This document shows, piece by piece, positions 10,069 through 21,819 of a stretch of DNA of 64,000 bases. Below the pieces are notes generated by a model. The model did no database searches. It was not told the DNA's origin and worked only from the letters and a program-made list of their open reading frames with translations. Made by a program: the position numbers and the translations under genes. The DNA is from Impatiens glandulifera. Lineage: Eukaryota > Streptophyta > Magnoliopsida > Ericales > Balsaminaceae. Position 1 is the stretch's first letter. Each line of letters begins with the position of its first letter. The stretch covers positions 17,027,125-17,091,124 of the forward strand of contig NC_061869.1 in assembly GCF_907164915.1 (NCBI RefSeq), given 5' to 3'.

Positions 10069-13000
10069 ATGACATGGAATATTAGAGGGTTAAATGACTC
10101 TATAAAAAGAAGAGAGGTTAGAAGAATAGCATAAAGGATTGAAATCACAGTATTTGGAATTATTGAAACAAAAGTCAGACAAAGTCAAATAGAGAATGTT
10201 TCCCAGGGTTGCTTCAAAGAAGAATGAGAATTTATTCATAACTTTGATGGGGTTAAAAGTAGAATCTGGGTAGGATGGGATAAAAGAAGGGTTGAAATCA
10301 AGAAATTTTTTGAAAGCAAGCAAGTTATTTTGACAGAGGTTATCAATCTAGTGACAAGTGTAAAAATATTCTTTGCGGTAGTTTATGCAAGCAACTCTGG
10401 GACAGAGAGGAAGACACTTTGGAATGATTTGAGAAGAAGCATTACGGACGACGAACCGTGGATTATTATGGGAGATTTTAACGTTACAAGATTCAGAAAT
10501 GAAAGAGAGCCTGAGACAGACATAACACAAGACATGCAGAATTTCAATGAATGCATTCGAGACATAAGCTGCATTGAACCGTCTTCCTCAGGTAATCTAT
10601 TTTCATGGTCAACTACAAGAGGGGCGGACAACATGAGAAAGATCAGAATTAATAGAGACCTAGTGAATGAAAAATGGGTGGAGTTTTACCCAAGAAGCCA
10701 AATCCAAGTTTTGCAACCAGGTATCTCTGATCACCGCCCTTTAAAATTCTTTTGGGAGAAAGAGAAAAAACAGAAAAGACCCTTTAATTTCTTCAACTTC
10801 TGGATGAAAGATAATAATTTAATGAAATCCTTAATGAAACTTGGGACATAAGAATTAATGGAACAAAGATGTTCAGAGTTTGTGAGAAACTAAGATTACT
10901 AAAAGGGAAGCTAAATAAGTTAGACCGGAAAAAATATAGTGGGATTTCTAAAAGAATAAGAGAAAGCCAAAACAAAACTGGAGGAAATCCAAAGCAAGGC
11001 ACTAAGAGCCCCAAATCTACCTTATAACAGAGAAGAGGAAAAAGAGGCTCTTACGCGATTCAGAGACCTCTGTTCTAAAGAGAAAAGTTTTGCTAAGCAA
11101 AAATCTAGAGAAATATGGCTTTCATTAGGAGACAATAATACTTCTTTTTTCTATAAAAAATTTTCATCAAGGAATTTCAGAAATCAGTTCCTAAGGCTCA
11201 CAAACTCAAATGGAGATGTTTTACAGGGACAAAAGACAGTTCATGAGGAAGCAAAAAGTTTCTACAAAGAGCTGATTGGAACAGAAACGAGCACAGTAAT
11301 AGAGGACAACCAAAGATTGCTTCAACAGATTGTGCAAAAGAAAAATCAGTGAAGAAAGTTGTAACCAATTGATTATAAGAGTCAGTATGGAAGAAGTCAG
11401 AAAAATTGTATTTTCGATGAAAGGGGATAAAAGCCTAGGGCCAGATGGTTTCAATGCGAACTTCTTCAAAGAAAATGGGGAAATAGTAGGTAAAGATGTA
11501 ATGGAAGAGGGTTTTAGAATTCTTCCAAAAAGGAAAATGTTGAAGCAATGGAACGTCATAGTGTTGAATTTGATTCCTAAGAATTCAATTCCGGAAAAAA
11601 TTCAGGACTTTCGTCCTATTTCATGCTGCAATGTTATTTACAAAATTATTTCTATTTTTTTTTTGCAATGTTTGAAAACAGTTATTGATAAGCTTGTAGG
11701 ATTAGGACAATCAACGATTATTCCTAAACGCTCTATTTCCCATAACATCCTACTCATGCAGAGCTTATTAAATGAATATGGCAAGAAAAACATATCTCCA
11801 CGTGTGGCTTTCAAAATTGACATTAAAAAAGTTTTTGACTCGATCAGATGGGGATCAATCCACGAATTTCTCCTTACTGCGGGTTTTCTAATTATTTTCA
11901 TTGATTGGATTATGCAATGTGTTTCCACTCCTCACTTTGTTGTGAGTGTGAATGGTATTCATGGAGGCTTTTTCAAGGGTAAAATGTGAGTAATGCAAGG
12001 AAACCCTATATCTCCTTACCTATTCGTCTTAATAATGGAAATTCTTGACTACATTTTAAAAATGCTTTTGAGAAGTCATAATTTCAAATTTCACCCGTAC
12101 TGCAAAGAAGAAGCAATAACCCATATATGTTTTGCAGATGATCTATTTTTGTGGCTTATGCGGATGTTAAATCTGTTAGTATAATCAAAGAAGCTCTAAC
12201 AATCTTTTCGAGTATTATAGGTCTATACATCAATGAGGACAAAAGTCGGGCTTTCTATGGAGGGGTTAATGAAGAAATGAAAGAAAACATATTCAATATT
12301 ATTGGAATCAAGGAAGGTGAACTACTAGTGAAATACCTTGGAGTACCCCTGTCATCAAAACAACTCCGATACAATCACTTCAGACAACAGGTAGAAAAGG
12401 TTAGAAATTCTGTCTTGGGTTAGGCTACGAAAAAACTGTCTTATGTAGGTATAATCGAGCTCGTTAAAAGAGTCATCTTTGGAATTATTGGCTACTGGGC
12501 ACAACAAATAGTCATCCCAAAGAAAGTAATGGATGAACTCGATAGAATCATGAGAGACTACATCTGGGGAACACAAGGCAGAGGAGGAAAAAAAGTCAAA
12601 TGGGAGAATGATTGCACTCCCATAGAAGAAGGCGGACTAGGAATAAAAAGTTGTGTTGAATGGAACAAAGCCCTCACTATCAAGAGCTTATGGGAGTTGG
12701 AGCATAAAGCGGACTCCCTATGAGTCAAATGGGTGCATACAAGATTTATGAAAGAGGAGCAGAGTATCTGGAAACGAAGCATCAATGAAAGAATGGCATG
12801 GTCATTGAAGAAAATCCTAAAAACAAGAAAAAATGCCTTTCAAATGGTGAAAACCACAATTGGAAATGGAAGAGGGGTACTATTCTGGCATAATCCTTGG
12901 CTGGATAATATTCCCATTATATTCAAAGATGAAATGCAAGGAAACAGAGTTAGAAGAGAATATATCAAGTACTCATTTAGAGACGTCTATGAAGGTAAAT

Positions 13001-13665
13001 GTGATTCACTTTTGAGGCGTATTCCAGAAGGTGATAAAAACCTAAACTTAATGAGGCAGAAGCAACTCAATGAAAGTAATGATGAAATATGCTGGAAAAC
13101 AGAAAGCAATGAGAAGTTTATTACAGGAAAGACACGAGAAACGGTTAGAACAAGAGGACGGGAGATAGATTGACAAAATGTGGTATGGTCTCCAAAGATT
13201 ATTCCTCGTCACCAATTTATTCTCTGGATGATATACAGGAAAAAGTTGACAACAAAAGACATAATTCGAAAATACATAAACATTTCTGATATCAACTGTG
13301 TTCTATGTTCGGGAATTGAGGAAAGCATAAAAAATTTATTTGGGGAATGCTCTTTTGTAATACAAATCTGGAGGATGTATGCTGCAAACATGAACATCAT
13401 CAACTTTCCAGGAATATGTGAAGAAATCTAAGAGTGGATGAAGAATAAAGCAAAAGGAAGATCCTTCTATTTAAGTATGTTGAAATGCTACTTTGGAGTA
13501 GTAATCTACAATATCTGAAAAGAAAGAAATTCAAGAACTCACAGTGGAAGAAGTAGAACCGCTGAAGATATTTGGAGAGATATAACTTCAGATGGAAATG
13601 CACTCATTCAATCTTGGAGATGAATCAAAATGAATGAAGAGAATAGAAAGCTCTGCCAAATATGA
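10069..13665 (+). pseudogene. LINE ORF2 (endonuclease, reverse transcriptase, zf-RVT), broken
   Basis: ORF2 starts with MTWNIRGLN at 10069, typical of the APE-type endonuclease. The endonuclease shows GDFN (10471-10482) and SDHRP (from 10726). The reverse transcriptase occupies about 11380-12420, with 'DKSLGPDGFNANFF', 'DFRPISCCNVIYKI', 'QGNPISPYLF' and the catalytic FADD box at 12131-12142. A C-terminal zf-RVT region lies at about 13180-13400 ('HQFILWMIY', 'CVLCSG'). Damage includes stops near 10130, 10225, 11987 (TGA) and 12421 (TAG), and frameshifts near 10840, before 11330 and near 12148. In active relatives the protein nicks DNA and copies the element RNA at the nick. Here it cannot be made whole. 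Confidence 0.9.
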
Positions 13666-13880
13666 GATATTTCGTTTGAGAATGTCACAAGTAGAATAAA
13701 AGTAAAAATGTTGTAGGCTCTAATTGATTATTGTTATTGTTTGTAATTTAATTATTGTTTTATTGTCAAATCTATAAATTGTCTAGATCTGATCTTAAAA
13801 TTTTGTATTTTTTTTTCCTCTTTTGAGTTTTTTTAATGAAATGGCATTAAGTTGTTTTTCCCCCCCCAAAAAAAAAATAA

Positions 13881-14519
13881 AAAATTATCGGCTGAATAAA
13901 CATTATTCTTATATTATTTAATTTTTAATTTCTCATTATAATCTTTATTAAAATATCTATAACTTATTATTATATAATATATTAAATATATTTTATTTAG
14001 TTTTAATATTATTATTATTATTATTATATATAATCATTTATAATATAAATATTTTTAAAATAGTTCAATATTTTAATTAAAAAATATTTATTTATTTTTA
14101 TAACGATAATTTTATTAATTATTATTTTATATATTTTATTTTAGTTTATTTTATTACAATTATTAACAATATTTAAATTAAATAAATATAATTTATCGTT
14201 TATATTATAATTAATTTTTTATATTTTAATTAAAAATTATATTAATTATTAAATAATAACAATACAATAATTTATAATAATAATAGACAATATTATTTAT
14301 AATATAAATAATAATAATAATTTTATATTAATATTTATACAAGTTATACTAATTCTTATACTATATACCAAACACAAAATTATAATCAAACATCAATAAT
14401 CTATACAACTTATATTATCATATATTATTTATACCTCGTTACAATTTATATATCTATACAACTTGTACCCTATATAATTTGTACCATGTACCAAACGCTA
14501 CACTAAATAAACTTCAACT
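13881..14519. other. AT-rich intergenic stretch after the LINE
   Basis: This is almost pure A and T until about 14340, then has 'tataccaaac' words that may be the right arm of a LINE-split MITE. No gene, RNA or recognisable element with coding content is seen. Confidence 0.6.
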
Positions 14520-15827
14520 TTTAATGTTTTTTTTTTTTTTTTTTATCTTTTTAGCATTTGTCCAACAAAATATATTAAATTATATGAACAACAACTTTTA
14601 TTTAATTTTCTAGGAATAAATGCTCTTATTAAAATATTAACTTTGATCAATGCTCAATATAATCATATAACATACAAAATTGAAAAAAATTGAAAATTAT
14701 AGAAGTCTAATGGCAATAGAACCATATACAAAGTATCTCTCGTAGCCACCTATAAAGAGTTTCATTGCAAGAATTCTTATTTATACTCAAATGCCAATCT
14801 TTGAAAACATTTCATTTAGTAATCAAGGAAATTTGAATTGTCATCTATCATTAGTTTGCTTAGCACCAAACCCTTTCTTTTCACTTTTTAGTGTAATATA
14901 TGAGAACTCTACTATATATGTGTGTTTTTAAATGAATTGGACGAACCTTTAGAGCTTTTCAATATTGAGAACCTTGTGTAAAAGGCATATAAGTAAGATC
15001 TCACTTCAAGTTCTCACATTTTTCATTTTCTTTATTGTGTTTTATGTTCGCAAAGCACTCATATATATTACAAAATGTTTATTGAAAATTCTGGTGATAT
15101 AACTTTATTTGGGTCTCAAAGGCTTATCAATTGATTAGTTTGAACTTAGCTGAGAAACATATTGTTGCATCTAATAAACTATTGATTTATTTTTCAACTG
15201 AATGTTATTGACTGGTAACAATATAGGTTCATATAACCCAAATGGCAAATATTGACTTATTCATGATTTTATTTTAATTAATTTGAGAAACAATTTTTTA
15301 TATATACATATATAAGTAAATACTTGATAAAAAAAAGGTTGTATCTATTGTAACTCCAAACATAAAATTTCATGTTACAAGAAAAAATTGATAAAATAAA
15401 ATACAACGGTCCACTTAATAAATCAAAATAGACTCAAAACTCATTGAGCCTTGACGCTCCATGACAAGAACACTCAAAAGTCTTCTTTATCATCATCCAA
15501 TAAAATCAATTAGCAAGTTTGCTCGAAAATCGAAATAAATATTATTTATTCCTGATTAATATCATCGTTAAATTTTTGAAATTTTATTTTTCTCGTCATG
15601 TTTCATTGTTTTCCTTTTGTTTTTCTTCGAGATTCTGACCTTTTTCATTATGAAATATTTTCATATTTTATTTATGTAAAAGGCTCAATTGAATTATATT
15701 AACAATGAGGAGATTACACATCTCATTGCTCAAATTTAGGATAATAAGTAGCAGAATTGAAGTTTGGGCACTAAGTTAAATATCTTGTGTAAGTTTGATA
15801 GTTCACTGAATATTTGGACCATGTCAC
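14520..15827 (+). promoter_or_regulatory. Upstream region of MLP-A, shared with other modules
   Basis: Positions 14520-14790 match 4300-4750, 44820-45260 and the inverse of 60800-61140. Positions 14920-15330 match 46915-47350 and, more distantly, the inverse of 60000-60280. The conservation of this sequence in front of both intact MLP genes, and in two gene-less modules, suggests it was duplicated together with the gene. No specific transcription-factor site can be defended from sequence alone. Confidence 0.55.
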
Positions 15828-15837
15828 TATATAAATA
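15828..15837 (+). promoter_or_regulatory. TATA box of MLP-A
   Basis: TATATAAATA lies 43-52 bp upstream of the ATG at 15880, leaving a very short leader. The same element (TATAAATAGATATT context) stands at the equivalent place before MLP-C. Confidence 0.75.
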
Positions 15838-15879
15838 GATATTAGAGTTGCATGATACAACTCAAATTTGATAGACAAA

Positions 15880-16436
15880 ATGGCAGGCGAGGGATTATAT
15901 AAAATGTTGAGGCAAGTGGAGATCAAGAGTGATGGTGATGTTTTCCATGAAATATTCAAGTCTAGGCCTCACCATCTTTCCGTTATGTCGCCTACTTGCA
16001 TTCAGAATTTGGAACTTCTTGAAGGTGAATTTGGAACTGTTGGCTCTGTTGTCTTGGTTAACTACAATCATGGTACTAATTACTCATCACATATTCTCCA
16101 ACTTCTTTGTTCAATCTTTTCATTATTGATTACAAATAAATTTGCTAAATCTGATTTACAGATGGAAAAGATAAAGTTGTAAAATATGAAATAATAGCAA
16201 TAGATGAGGAGAAGAAATTAGTGGCCTATAAGGCCATAGGAGGTTCTCTAAGGGAGTTATACAAGACTTTCATTATTACCATCCACGTTGACACCCATGG
16301 AGAGAACAACTTGGTGACATGGACATTTGAATATGAGAAGCTTGAAGAAGATGTAGAGGATCCAAATACATTCATGGATTTATGTATTACCATGTCCAAG
16401 GATATTGAGACCCATCATCTCAAAATGGAATCTTAA
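15880..16436 (+). CDS. MLP-A: major latex protein-like (Bet v 1 superfamily), two exons
   Basis: Exon 1 is 15880-16072, the intron is 16073-16161 (89 bp, GT-AG, phase 1) and exon 2 is 16162-16436 with a TAA stop. The joined frame is open and gives 155 residues, the normal MLP length. The start MAGEGLYKML precedes the family signature 'QVEIKSDGDVFHEIFKSRPH' (residues 12-31). A glycine-containing loop (EGEFGTVGS, residues 48-56) and 'NYNHDGKDKV' across the splice follow. The C-terminal part 'FEYEKLEEDVEDPNTFMD' is also typical. Bet v 1-fold proteins have a hydrophobic cavity that binds small ligands; MLPs are cytosolic and linked to stress, hormone and defence responses, but the ligand of this one is unknown. 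There is no signal peptide or membrane segment. The joined length, the splice and the intact paralogue at 58889-59440 make the model reliable. Confidence 0.92.
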
Positions 16437-16997
16437 ATAATTAATTAAAATCATGTTTGGATTGTCCTTACACTCTATCTATCTATGAAGTTTTTTCCTT
16501 CCAGCAATAAAGAGTGTTTGTTGAAGTCTTATATTGTTAAGATGCCAATTTCTTATTTGTAAGTGTGGTTTGGAAAGTTCTATTAATAAAAGATAATGTT
16601 TTGTTTTCTCAAAAGGATAATAAGAATAAATAAACAGAATCACTGAAAGACTGTAGTCATTGAGAATGGGGATATTATGCTTGAATCGATATAATACTTC
16701 ATTGATGTTTTTACATCTGTATTTAATTGTGGTATTGATCATTGAGGAAGAGATTTGGGATGCATTCGTGATTTAGACAACTTGATCTTGGGATTTCCAA
16801 TCCCTTTTTATTCTTAAAATTGTGTTTTACTGGATTCTTTATCGTTGATGTTGTTTTTCATTTTCAACTGACTTTTGTGTGTAGTTGTTGATTTTGAACT
16901 TTGTATCTGATTCTGTTGAAATTTTAAACTAATTTAATGAAATTCATTTATTAATGAAAATAAAAATGTGGGTAAATCAAATTAAATGAAAATTCAT
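16437..16997 (+). repeat. 3' flank of MLP-A, duplicated downstream
   Basis: This flank reappears at 18731-19285 after MLP-B with small indels, and a more diverged inverted version follows MLP-C (58540-58888). It contains the poly(A) signal. The copies diverge at about 16998, close to where the LTR fragment at 17007 begins. Confidence 0.75.
16506..16511 (+). terminator. Poly(A) signal AATAAA after MLP-A
   Basis: AATAAA lies 70 bp after the stop codon in 'ccagcaataaagagtg'. The same context is kept after MLP-B (18799-18804) and MLP-C (58816-58821, minus strand), which supports a real 3' end signal. Confidence 0.6.
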
Positions 16998-17006
16998 GCC
17001 CAATTA

Positions 17007-18281
17007 TGTTGAGAAAAGATTTAATCATAACAAGTGATAAAAGAATAAATAAAGATAAAGTGGTAATATATATATAAAAAAGAACACAAGATATAATGAT
17101 GTTCGACCAATAATACCTACATCCTCGGGAAGTCGTCCATTATATTGATTTTCCATGAAATAATGGTCCAAGTAATCCTAGGTTACAATGTCTCTATTTA
17201 TAGGAATATATCAAAAGTCAAAAAGACTAAACTACTACTCTTAATCCCAATAAAAGGCTTAAAACTATTACAATATATAAACTCTAATAAAATATGAGTT
17301 AAAAACTCAGCTATCTCCACCTTGGACGAATACCATGAGCTTATTGAGATTTGATGAATAAATAACAAGTTCAACAATCTCCACATTGACGAATTTCACG
17401 TCCCTTATGGAATATCCGAACCGTACCCATCAATCTCCACCTTGACAAATGTCAAGCCATTAAGAAATAAGTGGGTTCAACACTTTAATCTTCATATTTG
17501 CTCGAATCATTCATGAAATAAATTTTCGTACCTCCACTTCCACTCAAGAGCCCTTAGACCAATAACAATCTCCACTATCACGTATATTGCACCATCAAAA
17601 GGTTATGAGCCACACATCAATCTTCACTACTTGAGCCATTCACGAGATAAATCATTCTACCTCCACTTCTGCTCAAAAACCCTTAGAAGATAAAATCATA
17701 GAGTTTATAACACCAAATAAATTTGGGTAACAACGTTATTTCAATGACGAGAGACATTCAACAACTCTTTCTAATCTTTGTTCATACCCATTGACATATG
17801 CAGAAACTAGAATTAACAATTCTTTATTATGTCAAAATAATCTTTACCATTATTCGCCACAAACTGATCAGTGTCTTATTTTTTCAAGTCTATCAATCGA
17901 CTGAAACCAAAATACCTATTAGACCCAAAACAAACATTCGTCGTCAACTTTTTCAAAATCAGATATCTATCAAAAATTAAGGGCACCTAAAACGACCTTC
18001 CATCGTCTATTTCTTCAAAATAAGATATCGATCGAAATCGAGAAAACCAAATACGAACTTTTATCGTCTAATTCATAACAAATAAATTAGGTTATCACGG
18101 CATCTCTTTTCTCAAGCTCAAGATCTGACAAAGCATTTATCATCCAAATTGCATTGAACATTGTTTTCTCAGCCAACTTGAGCCTCATACTTTTCCTTGA
18201 ATAAATTAACTTGCAATCTACTAGTTTTTTGAATCCAAAAAGACTAGCAATTCAAGAATTTTCTTTCAAGATTTCACTATC
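17007..18281 (-). mobile_element. Fragment of a Copia-type LTR retrotransposon
   Basis: A complete LTR lies at 17007-17376, bounded by tgttga and tcaaca. On the minus strand it has a TATA-like/leader block ('cctataaatagagac') and the 'taggtattattggtcgaac' block common near Copia LTR 3' ends. At 17377 the reverse complement of a purine tract (atctccacattgac) follows, so this is the 3' LTR of a minus-strand element. About 900 bp of internal 3' sequence with no usable ORF continues until it abuts the broken exon of MLP-B at about 18281. The second LTR is missing. Confidence 0.68.
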
Positions 18282-18730
18282 TCGCCTACTTGCATTCAGA
18301 ATTTTGAACTTCTTGAAGGTGAATTGGGAACCGTCGGCTCTATTGTCTTGGTTAACTACAATCATGGTACTAATTACTCATCATATATTCTCCAACTTCT
18401 TTGTTCAATCTTTTCATTATTGATTACAAATAAATTTGCTAAATCTGATTTACAGATGGAAAAGATAAATTTGTAAATTATGAAATAATAGCAATAGACG
18501 AGGAGAAGAAATTGATGGTCTACAAGGCCATAGGAGGTGATCTAAGAGAGCTATACAAGACTTTCATCATTATCATCCACGTTGACACCCATGGAGCGAA
18601 CAACTTGGTGACATGGACATTTTAATATGAGAAGCTTGAAGAAGATGTAGAGGATCCAAATACATTCATGGATTTCTGTATAACCATGTCCAAGGATATT
18701 GAGACCCATCATCTCAAAATGGAATCTTAA
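18282..18730 (+). pseudogene. MLP-B: truncated MLP gene copy
   Basis: The first ~36 codons, the start codon and the promoter are absent; homology to MLP-A begins at codon 37 (tcgcctacttgc). The exon 1 remainder ends at 18366, a GT-AG intron of 89 bp follows, and exon 2 is 18456-18730. A premature TAA at 18623-18625 replaces the GAA codon of MLP-A (TTT GAA TAT). Sequence immediately upstream is Copia-type LTR element rather than MLP promoter. The rest is nearly identical to MLP-A, so the copy is young. It is unlikely to make a functional protein. Confidence 0.88.
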
Positions 18731-19285
18731 ATAATTAATTAAAATCAAGTTTGGATTGTCCTTACACTCTATCTCTATGATGTGTTTTTCCTTCCAGCAA
18801 TAAAGAGTGTTTGTTGAAATCATACTTTGTTAAGATGCCCATTTCCCTTTCTTATTTGTAAGTGAGGTTTGGAAAGTTCTATTAATAAGAGATCATTATC
18901 CTTTTCTCAAAAGGATAATAAGAATAAATAAACAGAATCACTGAAAGACTGTAATCATCGATATGATACTTCATTGATGTTTTTAAATCTGAATTTAACT
19001 GTGGTGTTGATCACTGAGGAAGAGATCTGGGATGCATTCGTTGATTCAGACAATTTTATCTTGGGATTTTCAATACCTTTTATTCTTAAACTTGTGCTTT
19101 ACTAGATTCATTCTAGATGATGTTGTTTTCATTTTCAACTGACATTTGTGTGTATAGTTGTTGATTTTGAACTTTGCATCTGGTTTTGTTGAAAATTTTT
19201 AAACTAATTTAATGAATTCTATTAGTTAATGAAAATAAAAATGTGGGTAAATCAAATTAAATGAAAATTCACGCCTAATTCTATA
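18731..19285 (+). repeat. 3' flank of MLP-B, copy of the MLP-A flank
   Basis: Parallel to 16437-16997 and including AATAAA at 18799-18804. It shows that MLP-B arose by tandem duplication of the 3' half of the MLP-A gene together with about 550 bp of downstream DNA. Confidence 0.75.
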
Positions 19286-19859
19286 AACGTGAACTAATGG
19301 TGAATTTAAATCTTTTCAACTTCTTAATGTACTTTTACATCAATACCTTTTTAATTTGAAGCAAACTTTATGTTGTTCAAAGACTCATTTTTGTTGCACT
19401 ATATGATATAATCTATTGCTATATGGGAAATTTAATAATCCATACTAATAAAAAAGAGGTCCAGGCAGCCTTTGAGATTTCTTTGGTAGGCGTACAATAT
19501 AAGTAGGCTGTGCATGGTAGTATTCCTGGTCATATTTACCCTTGTCTATATTATGCTATGATACCATGCCTCCTAAAGTATGTTTATCTTCTTCTTATTT
19601 GTTAGAATAAATAAGGAATACATTTTCTTTTTCACTTGTGTGTGTTTCAGGTCGAGAAAAAATTGGAGAGATTAGAAACAATAAGTTCTTTGAGAATCTT
19701 GAAGAGGTTTTAAATCGCAAAGTTGAATTTTATCATATACATTGATTACAATAAAATGTATTTTTTTTTATGTTTCTGTATGTTAATAAAGTTTATTGTA
19801 AATCACTGTACGATTAAGTGGTGGAGCAATATGGAGTGCTAAACTGCTTCCAACTTTAA
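19286..19859. other. Intergenic, nothing recognised
   Basis: AT-rich sequence. A possible splice acceptor followed by a short open stretch ('tgtttcaggtcgagaaaaaattgg', about 19647-19740) has no family resemblance, so no gene is called. Confidence 0.4.
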
Positions 19860-19864
19860 CATTC

Positions 19865-20342
19865 TGTTACGACTTGTTTCGTAAGGTGTATTTATGGGTT
19901 CTTGATGTTTAGGACCGGGTGAAAATTCTACAATCAAAAGGCAGCAGAAGGTTTTTAATAGAGAATTTGGGATGAGGGGATAAAAGATCCTAGGGTGAGA
20001 AGAGAAATACTGTTGGTCTATACCAAACAGTCCATAATTAATAATAATAGACAAATGGGGGCGAAGTTCATATCTTCATTATTTCATTCATGGGTCATTG
20101 GGGAAGAAAGATCAGCCTTATATAGGTGATGTTTTGCTACAGAATATTCAGTTACAACAACTACTAGAAATAACAGAATTTGGTTTGTAAAATAGAAAAG
20201 GAAAACAAAACAAAATATTAAAACAACAAAGAGAAATCTGGTCCATGTGCACAATAGGACCGAGAAAGGGTGCCGAGAAAGGGTGCCGAGAAAGGGTGCT
20301 GGAATTATTTTAGGGCCGAGCCTTAATTTGGAGATCCTAACA
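19865..20342 (-). mobile_element. Solo LTR with perfect 5-bp TSD
   Basis: The 478-bp stretch begins tgttacgac and ends gatcctaaca, giving TG...CA termini and a short inverted TGTTA/TAACA. It is flanked by CATTC on both sides (19860-19864 and 20343-20347). The minus strand has a TATA-like 'cctatataaggctg' block, as in LTR promoters. Inside, a 13-bp unit (ccgagaaagggtg) is repeated three times at about 20260-20299. A lone LTR with intact TSD is the product of recombination between the two LTRs of a full element. Confidence 0.85.
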
Positions 20343-20469
20343 CATTCAAAGATGGTGATTGATAAAATATTTCAATATAGTTTTAACATTTAACTTACAT
20401 GCAGGTGAATTCCATCCACAAAGAAAGTTTTTCTAAAAGTTAATCGCTGAAATCAGATTCATCTTTGTT

Positions 20470-20697
20470 TGTAGATGCGAAATTGGTTATTATGTATCAT
20501 ACCTTCACATTAAAAGTGACCACCATTTAAGTACTAGTGTAACATCATTGGAAAGACAAGAATGCTCCACTTGCAACAAAATTCACATATATGTTGAAGA
20601 AGAAGCATGTAATCAATTCAATGGATTTCACATGGAGAATGACTATGACGAAGAGCGCATTAAACTTCAGAAGAGACAAAAACATCAATCGAATTAG
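20470..20697 (+). pseudogene. Possible fragment of a Cys/His-rich (DC1-like) gene
   Basis: One frame stays open for 75 codons to a TAG at 20695 and has Cys/His spacing reminiscent of plant DC1 domains: 'CRCEIGYYV', 'KSDHHLSTSV' and 'CSTCNKIH', then an acidic tail. No start, promoter or additional domain was found. It could be chance; offered only as a candidate. Confidence 0.2.
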
Positions 20698-21107
20698 AAT
20701 TACAAATTAATTGTCAATATGATAATACGGTAGCAAAAATCGGTGAGAGATAAATTAATCATGATAGAAAATAAATTATAAATAATACATGTCGTGAAGG
20801 AGAAAACGAGCTCAAAATTAGATGAAGATAAGAAAGTGGATATGATCCGAATGTTGCAGTTCATATCCCAACAACAATATAAGGCAAGAGAATGGTTTGC
20901 TTATAAGGCTTGATAGAGTGTCTCATCTTCAGCTTAGTTTCGATAAAAATGAATGGAGAGATTATGAAAAGTAAATAGATCTTTTATTTAAAATAATAAT
21001 TCATAATTGATCTAAAATGAAAATTCATAAGACGGCCACTGATAGAATCCCGTTGCTATGTATAAATAGTTATTATAATGTTTATTATTATTTTGTAAAC
21101 GGCGACC
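20698..21107. other. Intergenic, nothing recognised
   Basis: AT-rich DNA up to the left TSD of the CACTA element at 21108-21110; no element or gene signal seen. Confidence 0.5.
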
Positions 21108-21120
21108 ATACACTAGTAAA

Positions 21121-21560
21121 AAATCGACCTTTACCGACGGTTTTTCCCGAAGGTTTTATAAAACTCTCCTAAATACTCCCGAGAGGAGTAAATCTTTCGG
21201 GGTTAAAAATAGATTCCGAGAGGGGTGTAAAACCTTCGGTTTTATTAATTATTACCGAAAGTTCTTTGTAGAACTTTCGGTTTTTACATTCCCAAAAAAC
21301 CAAAAATAATTCTAAGTGTTGGATGTGGGTTAATTGCGAAGGTTTTTACAAAAACCTTCGGTTTTGCAATCTCGGAGATTTTTAATTGCGAAGGTTATTC
21401 AATGAACCTTCGGTTTTACCTTTTTTGAAATTCTCTTTTGCGAAGGTTTTCCAAAAAGCCTTCGGTTTTGACTCAATTAAAAATAATTCTAAGTTTGGTA
21501 ATGGTTATTTCCGAAAGTTTATTTGAAAACCTTCAGTTTTGACTAATATCAAAACCGAAA
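21121..21560. repeat. Left subterminal repeats of the CACTA element
   Basis: Inverted pairs of CGAAGGTTTT / AACCTTCGG, with CCGAAAGTT / ACTTTCGG variants, are spaced every few tens of bases. Such subterminal motifs are the TNPA binding sites in En/Spm; here the core is CCGAAGG or CCGAAAG rather than the Spm word. Confidence 0.75.
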
Positions 21561-21819
21561 GTAATATGAAAACATTCGGTATCTACCTCTATAAATACAA
21601 ACCATAACCCTTCTCTATTTCATTCCACTCTCTCCTTTCTCTCTCTTCCGCGCCGCAGCCGCCGCCTCCTCCACGCCGCTTCTCTTCTCGCGTTCAGGTT
21701 TGTTTCATTTATTTTTTTTATTGTTGTTTATATTAGATGTATATTTCTTATAATGTAGTTTATATATATTATCTAGATTTAGGGTAGTTTAAATTATTTA
21801 TTTGATTCATTGATTTAGG

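Larger units (their letters stand above)
7533..13880 (+). mobile_element. Full-length but inactive LINE (plant L1-type)
   Basis: The element has a GC-richer 5' leader (about 7533-7724), an ORF1 with a CCHC zinc knuckle, and an ORF2 with endonuclease, reverse transcriptase and zf-RVT regions. Its 3' end reads 'aatgaaatggcattaagttg' followed by a C run and A run (13860-13878). That 3' end is a diverged form of the tail shared by the other LINE fragments in the window. Both ORFs carry multiple stops and frameshifts. No clean TSD was found; 'aaaaaataata' upstream and 'aaaaaattat' downstream are only weakly alike. Confidence 0.88.
7375..14505. mobile_element. Possible MITE split by the full-length LINE
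   Basis: The sequence to the left of the LINE (tagttatgtttggttggtgg...) and the reverse complement of that to its right (tagtgtagcgtttggtacatgg...) can be aligned as imperfect inverted termini. Both sides are AT-rich and carry 'tatacc/ggtata' words. Without the LINE the element would be about 780 bp. The alignment is by eye and no TSD is evident, so this is tentative. Confidence 0.35.

Noticed and set aside
15929..16129. Alternative-frame ORF over MLP-A exon 1 and intron
   Set aside because: Shadow of the MLP-A reading frame; the spliced 155-codon model with family signature explains the sequence.
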